Below, piece by piece: positions 54,200 to 61,937 of a stretch of 64,000 bases of DNA. The notes below the pieces were generated by a model. The model searched no databases, was not told where the DNA came from, and was given only the letters and a program-made list of their open reading frames with translations. The stretch covers positions 124,001-188,000 of the forward strand of contig CAUWAG010000014.1 in the NCBI GenBank assembly GCA_963556695.1, read 5' to 3'. This DNA comes from Anthostomella pinea. Lineage: Eukaryota > Ascomycota > Sordariomycetes > Xylariales > Xylariaceae. A program made the position numbers and the translations under genes. Within the stretch, counting starts at the first letter, position 1. Each line of letters begins with the position of its first letter.

Positions 54200-54367
54200 G
54201 CAAACCACGCCTCCCAGAGCCATTGCATCGCAAGGTTGTAGAGGTGTCAGTCTAGATACATTCAGATCCGCGTACGAGCCTATCCTCGCTATAGCGGTAC
54301 CAATCTGGAGTGACCAGATGGTTTTAGTCAATACCCAAACACGATTCTGTCAGAAAAACCTCCTGTC
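54200..54367 (+). repeat. dispersed repeat, copy 2 (inverted copy at 23406-23565)
   Basis: 168 bp, highly similar to the reverse complement of 23406-23565. It starts at GCAAACCACGCCTCCCAGAG and ends at AGAAAAACCTCCTGTC. It lies between A2 and B2, the same relative position as copy 1, but in the opposite orientation to the genes. One or two small insertions separate the copies (for example GGTTTTAGTCA near 54321). Confidence 0.8.
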
Positions 54368-54614
54368 TAGTGACTAAGCGACCCAGTGAACCTCAGTCCT
54401 CTGGTGCACACATCGTTCCAGGAGCCGTTCGATATATGTCGCATTGGTGGGTGAAGTAGGTGTTTGTTATCTGCTGGCGAGGGAAACCATAAGGGGAAAA
54501 ACCTCGCAGGAGTGGGTGTTATGGAGACAAGCTGTTTGGTTATCGGGTTCTGCGATAAGAGGCCTCTCCACTGTCGTGTGCTGGTTGTCGACTCGCATAA
54601 GCCGGGTCAGAAGG

Positions 54615-54707
54615 GGGCCATAGCAGGATTCGAACCCACTTGTTCTCGTCGCCCACCGCACAAACGAGAACACAACCAGGCGCATTTGACCATTGCGCCA
54701 TACAGCC
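54615..54707 (-). tRNA. tRNA-like element with an abnormal anticodon arm
   Basis: Read on the minus strand, acceptor halves GGCTGTA and TATGGCC pair over 7 bp. The D arm is GCGC-loop-GCGC and the T arm GTGGG-TTCGAAT-CCTGC. The pol III boxes are consensus-like: A box TGGCGCAATGG and B box GGTTCGAATCC. Between the D and T arms lie about 39 nt where 22 are normal. I could not form a standard 5-bp anticodon stem there, even allowing an intron. Instead GTTCTCGT and ACGAGAAC form a perfect 8-bp hairpin. It may be a tRNA with an unusual intron, a tRNA pseudogene, or a tRNA-derived element. No anticodon is assigned. Confidence 0.45.
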
Positions 54708-54869
54708 CGGAAGCAGCAGTGCTTGGTAAGGTCCGATTCAGCATTCATTCATCGAACGCTGGCTGACTGGTGTTCCTAGTGCGTATGGCCAAGCAGGCAC
54801 CCACCGAGGATGTTCGGTGATTATTCGTCTACATCATCGCGCTCATCAATAGCTTCTTGACAACCAAAA

Positions 54870-55420
54870 TGGATGTCCACGAGATTATATTCAAGAACGT
54901 ATTTTATCCTTATCCTAATGGAGATCGCCCCAACGATGACATTCGATACAGAGCTAAGCTGTGGTTGAATGGGGGAGGCAAGCTATGGGATGACAAGTTC
55001 GAATTCATGATGACGGGGGTTTTCTATCTTGCGTGGGTAGAGCAGACGCCAGATCAGGAGATCGATGAGAGACTTTTCAACCGTTTCATGGGTGCTGCAA
55101 ATGCTTTGATAGCAGCAGTGAAAGACCCCACATTTCCCCACTATCCGATTCCCCGGCAAGTCGGCGGCGGTTTTTTCAATTTAAGGCAGAGATTCGTCGG
55201 CGCCATCGGACCAAGTACAATAATTTTCCTGGCATTGGCGGGGTGTTTAATCCTGCCCCCAACAGATCCCACAACTCGGAGCCTGAGATCGACTTGGCCT
55301 GGCTCCCAGAGCCCGAGCTAATTGTTCCCCAACCCCGCAGAAAGCTGGCCCGCGATAATAGAGTCGTCGTGACGGGTCTCGTCGGTGCTGCTGCCCTGAG
55401 TCGAGTGAGATATCCTTAGT
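54870..55420 (+). pseudogene. paralogue B2 of the duplicated module, with a frame change
   Basis: From ATG 54870 the frame encodes MDVHEIIFKNVFYPYPNGDR, WLNGGGKLWDDKFEF and MTGVFYLAWVEQ, then MGAANALIAAVKDP. After a T6 run at about 55170-55176 the protein homologous to B1 continues in another frame: RHRTKYNNFPGIGGVFNP, EIDLAWLPEPELIVPQPRR, ending at 55420. Staying in the first frame gives a hydrophobic tail and a stop at 55321 with no match to B1. Either a one-base indel in the T run has broken the gene or an unseen intron joins the parts. No known domain, signal peptide or membrane segment is seen in the homologous frame. Function is unknown. It forms a module with A2. Confidence 0.5.
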
Positions 55421-56309
55421 AGCGGGCAGACCTGGTAACCGGTGGGTAGAACCCTGTTCTGGAGCACCATTGTCCTGTTCGGACAACCTGCCCCTCTTGG
55501 ATACAAAAAGGAGCACGGTGAAGGTTGCCCAATGGGTCGGACTTGTAACCTATCCTTTTCGATCAAGACTCGGATCAGTCTGTGGTTGGGCTGGGCCAAA
55601 CTTGGAGAACAACATGGTTGGATCTATGGCTTTTGTTATAATCAACAATCTTGAAACTGCACGGCAGCCGGAGTTGAGGTACACATTATGTATAGCCACA
55701 CGTATACATTAGTATTGCTATACTCAAGTCAAATTTAACCTGCTGGCAGCTCGGAAGACTCAAGCAGATGGGAAACACATGCGATGGCTGATGCCGGCTT
55801 GGGCTCGCTGGTAGGTACATGTGACTAGATGGCCTTGTATCAAGCAGCAAAGAAAAACCGGTACGATGTTAGGCGTACACTAAGTACATCCCACCTCTCC
55901 ACGTTGAAGGGTCGAGGCGACGACTTGGCTGACATACCGATATCACTCGAGTTTGTGACAACAGAAACTAAGGAGTCGCTACCTATCCCCCAACAAGTTA
56001 TTACTGTCTTCCGTCTGGCTGCTGTCCATCCCAGAGATGTCTTGATATGGTGAAGCCGGGCTGTCGTCGCCATGACGTGTGGATCAGATGCCATCTCCAC
56101 AAATGATTTGCTCCGTTGTCCTGCTAGAATAAAAATAGAACACGATGCTGGATGAAAAGTCTTCCCCTACCGCCCAGCCGCCTTGTGGCCAAGCTCGAAA
56201 CAGGGGAAGCAAACGGCATTATCACCAAGTCGGTAGATGCCCCTATCTACATACCTATATATCCCAGCCTCGGTCACTCGAAACGAAAACTCGCCCTTTG
56301 GAACCAGCC
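55421..56309. other. intergenic
   Basis: About 890 bp between B2 and the methyltransferase. No gene or repeat is recognised. Confidence 0.5.
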
Positions 56310-56975
56310 ATGCCAGCAGACTTTGAGAAGCAGAGCTACTGGCGCTCACGCTTCGCCTCGGAGACGTCGTTCGAGTGGCTGACGTCTTCAGCAACCTTCA
56401 TGTCCATCCTAGAGCCCTACCTATCCAGCTCTCCCCGACCCGCGCGGATCCTCCAGCTGGGCTCCGGCACGTCGGACCTGCACACCCGGTTCCGCGCGCG
56501 CGGCTATCTGGACGTGACAAACGTCGACTACGAGCCCCTAGCCCTCGAGCGCGGGCGCGCGCTGGAAGCGCGGGTTTTTGGCGATGTTCGGCTCGAGTAT
56601 GCCGTTGCCGACGCGACGCGTCTCGACCGTGACCTGTTGCCCAAGTCACAGCCCCAGTCACAGTCACGTCATGGCTTTGATGTTGTGGTGGACAAGAGCA
56701 CGGCCGATGCCGTCTCGTGTGGGGGAGCAGAGGCGGTGTTAAGAATGGCGGAGGGTGTCAGACGGTGTCTTGCTGATGGGGGCGTATGGATATCGCTTAG
56801 CTACTCGGGTGAGAGATATGAGGTTGATGGGCTGCCTTTTGACGTGGAGATTGTGGCTAAGATACCGACGCCTAAAGTTAAGGCGGGTAATCCGGAGGTT
56901 TGGCATTGGTGTTACGTCCTTCGTCCCTTGGAGGATGAGATGTGTAGGCGTGACAGTGACGACAGGTCGGACTAA
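56310..56975 (+). CDS. class I SAM-dependent methyltransferase (EFM/METTL13-like)
   Basis: An intronless ORF of 221 residues starting MPADFEKQSYWRSRFASET. YWRxRF plus FEWL at the N-terminus is characteristic of the METTL12/METTL13/EFM-type family. Motif I is ILQLGSGTSDL (SAM glycine loop), followed by the acidic end of beta-2 in VTNVDYEPLAL. ADATRLD, DVVVDKSTADAV (the DKxxxD region) and a final antiparallel strand pair (WHWCYVLRP) complete a Rossmann methyltransferase. Members methylate lysines or N-termini of translation factors such as eEF1A. The protein is slightly short but has all core motifs. It is predicted cytosolic. A Gln/Ser repeat (SQPQSQSR) interrupts the middle. Confidence 0.82.
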   Translation: MPADFEKQSYWRSRFASETSFEWLTSSATFMSILEPYLSSSPRPARILQLGSGTSDLHTRFRARGYLDVTNVDYEPLALERGRALEARVFGDVRLEYAVADATRLDRDLLPKSQPQSQSRHGFDVVVDKSTADAVSCGGAEAVLRMAEGVRRCLADGGVWISLSYSGERYEVDGLPFDVEIVAKIPTPKVKAGNPEVWHWCYVLRPLEDEMCRRDSDDRSD

Positions 56976-57360
56976 TCATTCTTTGACATGTCCCAGCTGG
57001 AGAGCACGACTATCACAGTTCGGAGAGAACATGTATACGGTAGTAGGTTCGAATCTACCAGCGCTTGCTTTTGCACCTATAGCTTTCGTTCGTTGTATCT
57101 GTTCGTCCAATTTTGTCCTCCTATGTCGAAGGTTGGCCGAGTGGCAGAGAGGGCCAGATTGGGACATGGTACAGAAGGTGGGAGTCCATCAATGGCTACC
57201 ACCTAGGTTAATAAGAGGATCAACAGGAGTATACTCTGAGCATAGTCATGGACTCGCTACGAATGGGAAAGCAAAGTTAACCACCTTGCCATGGTAGCAA
57301 AGAAGATAATGATGGATGATCGGAGCTAAGACGGCTAAGACTCCGATCACGTTCAGGGTT
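56976..57360. other. intergenic with tRNA-like scraps
   Basis: Contains a T-arm/B-box-like segment (GTAGGTTCGAATCTACC near 57043-57061) and, further on, an A-box-like TTGGCCGAGTGGC (57133-57145). They are in the wrong order for one tRNA, and neither closes an acceptor stem. No gene is called. Confidence 0.45.
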
Positions 57361-57910
57361 GTCAATAAGCACCCCCTAAGCTAAGCCACCCTAGCGCTTA
57401 CTTTAAGTAAGTCAAGAGCCTATAACCCTTGCTGATAAAGGGCTTCGCTCACTTAAACTTAAGCTAAAAAACCTACTAATTACCCTCTTTAGCAAAATTT
57501 TAAGAAAAAGCCAGCAGTTTATAAATATCCCTTTTTATCCCTTTCGTCCCCTTTTATCCCTTTCGCCTTTAAATAATATAGATACATATTATACGCTCGA
57601 TAGTTGTTATTATAAAGAAACTATCAATTTAAATATAAATCGCAAATATTAATACTTAATACATTAAGTATTAAGAAGCTTTTGATATATTTTTTATCTT
57701 ATTTTTTATATAAAGTATAATTAATTTATGCTAAAACACACCCTTTCATATTCTATTATCATTATAAAAATCAAAAAGATATTTATAGCTATTTATAATA
57801 ACCGTAAAAACTTTTTTATAAACTTTTTATTAGTAAATAGCTTTCTTAATATCTCGTTTTTTAATAAAAGTTATATTAAATATCTAATAACCTTATCTTT
57901 AATAACCGCT

Positions 57911-58111
57911 TGTGACGGTGTACAGCCGTATCTACCTAGATGGATGGATGCTTAGTCATCTGGCCACGTGTACATTAGATAAAGAAGGAACGGGACCACC
58001 ACTTAAGGTGTGTATTGCGCACACCACCTTGCTGGCTTCCTTTTTCTTTCTTATCTTGTTATTTTTGTAATCAATCACATATTGCAACACAACGCCGCAG
58101 ACATCGTGACA
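57911..58111. mobile_element. solo-LTR-like element with CCGCT target-site duplication
   Basis: A 201-bp GC-normal island beginning TGTGACGGTGTACAGCC and ending GACATCGTGACA, flanked by perfect CCGCT duplications (57906-57910 and 58112-58116). Its termini resemble the elements at 9340 and 11151 (TGTGAYGG...GTGACA), suggesting related families, but the interiors differ. Confidence 0.75.
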
Positions 58112-59078
58112 CCGCTTTTTATATATATAGCTTTATAAGTCGTAAAAAGGCCGTAAAGATAGTTTCTAAAAAGGATAAATAACGTTAGGAATAAAAGTTT
58201 ACCTCACATTTAACCTAATTATTATAAAAAAGTAATGAATTATTAATTTCTTACTGAAATAATTAACTTTTTAAGCGTTTATATATTAATAAACTTAATA
58301 CGATAGTTCAAAAAAAAGTAATAACTTAATAAATAAACAACTTATTAACAATTTAGGCCTAAAATCTACTCGTTCAAAAAAGCGATTTATTTGCCTAATA
58401 AATATAATAAACGATCAAAACGCAAAACAAGTAAGATAAGCGTTAAATTCGTTGATAGAATTTTTTTTATAATACTTAAAATGCTTAATGATTACCTTTA
58501 AAATAGTTATAATCTTGTAAATTAAAATAATAATACTCTAAAAATATCAAGTAAGCTTATAAAAAAGCTTTAATATCACGGAATATTTTTAAAAGCACTT
58601 AATCTTTTAAAGTTGGCATATTAAGTTTGAATATTTACCACTTTATTTTTTATCTTTTTATAGATAAATAATAAATATTTTAATAATAGTTTTTTTTTAG
58701 CTCATTATATTACTAAAAACTTAACTTTTAATATATATCGTTATTAAGAACAAATATAAAGTTGGCAAAGTTGTACTAATTAACATATTATCGATTTTTT
58801 TACGTAAAGTTTAAATCCTTATAAAAGTTTTTACATATTTTAAAAAAACTTTATTACAGTAAAAGGTTTTTTGATTTAATGAATTAGGTTATACAGCTTA
58901 TTAATAAAACTTTACTTTTATTGTTTATAAAACTCGGCTTTTTTAGCCTTAACAGCCGTTTAAATTCGGCTTTAATTAGAATATTAAAGTTTATTTAATG
59001 AACTTCGATCTCGTTTATTTTCGTACTACCCTTTTTTTCTTTACAGTAACAATTAAATTAAAAATATAACCTTAACAT

Positions 59079-59282
59079 TGTTGGATCCATGCGATTCCAG
59101 ACTGCAAACCATCTATACCAGGACCCATATGTATGATTAGATAAGATAAGATAGTGGATTGAGAGGGCACTTGGCCAGACCTTCGAGTCCAGCTAGATTC
59201 CTCTCAATCTAACCATCAGCAACATCATGACCTTGACCCCATACTCGAGTATTATGATTGATCGTTCAAGCCTGTTCCAACA
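59079..59282 (+). mobile_element. solo LTR, TGTTGGA...TCCAACA, inverted copy at 9650-10006
   Basis: A 204-bp element with perfect 7-bp inverted ends TGTTGGA and TCCAACA, flanked by AACAT (59074-59078) and AATAT (59283-59287), which differ by one C-to-T change. It matches the reverse complement of the 9650-10006 copy. It lacks the 149-bp insertion found there. Confidence 0.8.
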
Positions 59283-60720
59283 AATATCCTATTCTTTGAA
59301 TATTATAAAGCTTTTCTTAAACTTATTTCTATATTAAAGCAAGGCTTTTATCTTATTTAATCCAGCTTGTTAACTATATATACCCTGGTTTTTAAACTAC
59401 TACGCACTTCTTCTAAATAAACCTTTATAACACTTAATATACACCTTTTTAAAACTTATTACAGCTTTTAAGTAACTAGATCAAATGTTTCTTTTTACAC
59501 CCGTACGTTAAAAGTTATTTATATAGGCTGGATGTCTTTTTAGCTGTAAACAAGTGTTAGTTATATTGTCACTTTACTTAAGTTTATTATTTAAAAATAG
59601 CTTGACAAGTCCTAAGAGTTTATTAATAACTATATCGTTATTATTTACATTGTCGATATATACCATTTGGATTAAGATTTAATCTCGAAATTATAAAGAG
59701 TTTCTTAAATAATAACCACTTAATTGTTGTTATTATATACTTTAAAACATTTTATATAAGGATTAATTAATTCTAAATACTATATTAGAAGTCGACATAG
59801 TAGATAACATTTAGAATAATAGTAACAAGGTTGAGTAAAGTTTGAAGTTTAGAAATTAAATATATCTTAAAAATAAACTTATATAGTTATTTTTTATTTC
59901 CGGTCTGTTATTACTTTAAAAAGCTTTATTAACTTAATATGAATCATATTTTAAAGCTTAAAAAACACTTTACCGGAAATAGTTACTAATAACTGCTTAA
60001 ATAAAGAAGTTTTCTGTAATAGCTATAAAAATGGTATTATAAAATTAATTTACTTTACTTTTTGTAATAATCAAAAGTTCCCAAAGATATGATAAAAAAT
60101 GGTTAATAATATAAAATTATATAAAGGTTATTCTTTATTTCTTTCTCCTCTTTTTCCCGCTTGCTTTTACGTACATATTATAATCTTTTAAATAACTAAA
60201 AGCCTTATTTACATTTAAAGAAGTAATCTAATCATAATTAATTCACCTTTTATTATAAATATACCAATATTAAGTCGGCTTAAAAATACTATTTAATATA
60301 GTTTTATTTAAAGTACAGCCGTAATTATATATATTAAAAGGTTTTTCTTTTAATAATTACGTTTCGATTATCTATTAGTTATGAAAGTAATTGATATAAA
60401 ATAAGTTAAATAGTATATCTTTAAAAATTTCATCTAAAGCCGTAATTTACACGATTTAAAAAGCAATTGATTCGTCGTTTTAAGTTTTAAGAAGAAAATT
60501 AATAACGCGAAAAACGATAACGTTTTTAAATGCTTAAAATAGCAGGAAGGCTTAAAAGAAACATATTTAATAATGATTAATATAAATCTAACGTTAATAA
60601 AAATAAAAGGCTTTAAAAAGCTTAAAACCTTATTTTTTATAATAAAAACCAGTTAGTAATAATCGCATAATATATTATCAACCGCGTTACAATTAAATAA
60701 TTTGTATATTAATATGTATA

Positions 60721-60923
60721 TATTGGATGTGGTGGTGGCTCAGAGTGTGTCCCAAGGTGGTCTGTGCGCTCTCAGTGAGATGGTTGCCACACAGCTCCGT
60801 TACCACCGCGGATAGATGTGCTACACCCGTATTTAGGTTTGAATCTATCTGTATCAGGTAGACTCAAAACAACCAACAAACACGCACGTATGAACTGAAT
60901 ATTTTGCACGACGAATTCTCACA
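60721..60923 (+). mobile_element. diverged solo LTR related to the 36348 copy
   Basis: About 203 bp of GC-normal DNA starting TATTGGATGTGG and ending AATTCTCACA, with flanks GTATA and ATATA that differ by one G/A. The start and the segment ACCCGTATTTAGGTTTGAAT correspond to the LTR in the Fot1-like element (ACCTGTATTTAGGTGTGTAT). The match is partial. Confidence 0.55.
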
Positions 60924-61233
60924 ATATATATAAATAATGATAAAAGTAAATTTCAATATCTTTATAATTCAATTGTTATAACATTTAACTTTTAATTTGA
61001 AAATGCTAAGTTTAAATCTTATTAAAAATATTAAAATGATATATACGAAGTAATCGTATATAATATCTTTATCCAAAATATATATATAAGTCTTTTTAAC
61101 TTTAATATAGTTATTTGCACTTATAATTTTTTTAGCTTTCTACTTGATTAAGATAAGTCAAGGGGGCTAGTCGCTTACTTTGTTTAACTCGGATTAACTT
61201 GACTAACGCTTGGTCTAGGGGGTCCTTATCGAC

Positions 61234-61937
61234 CATCTTGATCACGATGTTGGCGTAGTCGGGTGGGGGTACGGGACACGGCACACGGCACACGGCACAC
61301 GGCACACCGCTCGGCGAACGGCACGTTTAGAGGGGGGTTTGCCAGCCTGCCACAGGCGGTATAGCACTGGCTGCGGGCTGAATGGCAGGTGGCTGCAGGC
61401 GGTATAGCGCCCCTAGCTGCGTCAGCTAGCACCCCACAGACCCCCGCAACTGCCAGGTCGGCAGCAGATTTCAAGGTAAGGTTGTTTCATCGCCTCGGAT
61501 GACCTCATCCTGCCTGCCATTCAGCCATTGTCAGCCTGGCTGTCCTGGGCGAACCCGGCGAACCAACGTTAGACTGTTCCTTGCATTACCTGCATTGATC
61601 GAGGGGTAGGGCAGTCACAGTGAAGCTCTCACTGATTGACTGATTGATTGGCTGCGGGCATCGCACGATACAGGTTTCCTCCCAGCTCTTGTGTCACTGC
61701 TCGAGGTGATGGCATGAGACCTAACTGCGCCAACCGTGCCAATATTCGTCTTTTTACAGCTGCTCTACAACTACAACTTTTGTCCTGGCACACCCCAAGA
61801 CCAGCTTTTGTTGTTTTCTCTGCAAGATATACCTTGCCGTGTCGCTCGTTTCTGATCCAGTGCCAAACAAACATACAGCTGATTTAGCTGATCGAGTCCT
61901 CCTACAATACCAACCTGTTCAGTATTGACGCGCAAAC
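61234..61937. other. intergenic upstream of the Mug190-like gene
   Basis: About 700 bp with normal composition after the RIP-type block. It contains the ACGGCACA minisatellite and two copies of CAGGCGGTATAGC (61353-61365, 61395-61407), plus short GATTGACTGATTGATTGG repeats near 61633-61650. The remainder is promoter and leader. Confidence 0.5.
61271..61308. repeat. ACGGCACA minisatellite, four to five units
   Basis: Tandem 8-bp units (ACGGGACACGGCACACGGCA and onward), four perfect or near-perfect copies in a G/C-rich setting upstream of the last gene. Confidence 0.75.

Larger units (their letters stand above)
57361..61233. repeat. AT-rich, RIP-type degraded repeat block 2
   Basis: An AT- and TpA-rich block without coding potential, like block 1. 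Its edges carry inverted sequences. The left reads GTCAATAAGCACCCCCTAAG, and the right, complemented, reads GTCGATAAGGACCCCCTAGA, with further weak matching inward (AGCGCTTACTT, GTAAGCGAC). This could mark the ends of one RIP-destroyed DNA transposon of about 3.9 kb, later invaded by the elements at 57911, 59079 and 60721. No target-site duplication was found, and the transposase is unrecognisable. Confidence 0.7.

Noticed and set aside
57043..57145. tRNA gene in the methyltransferase 3' region (B-box GTAGGTTCGAATCTACC, then A-box TTGGCCGAGTGG)
   Set aside because: The boxes are in the wrong order for one tRNA, and neither half closes an acceptor stem or anticodon arm with its surroundings.
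61271..61308. CRISPR-like or telomere-like array
   Set aside because: The units are 8 bp, contiguous and without spacers, and do not match TTAGGG. It is a simple minisatellite in a eukaryote.
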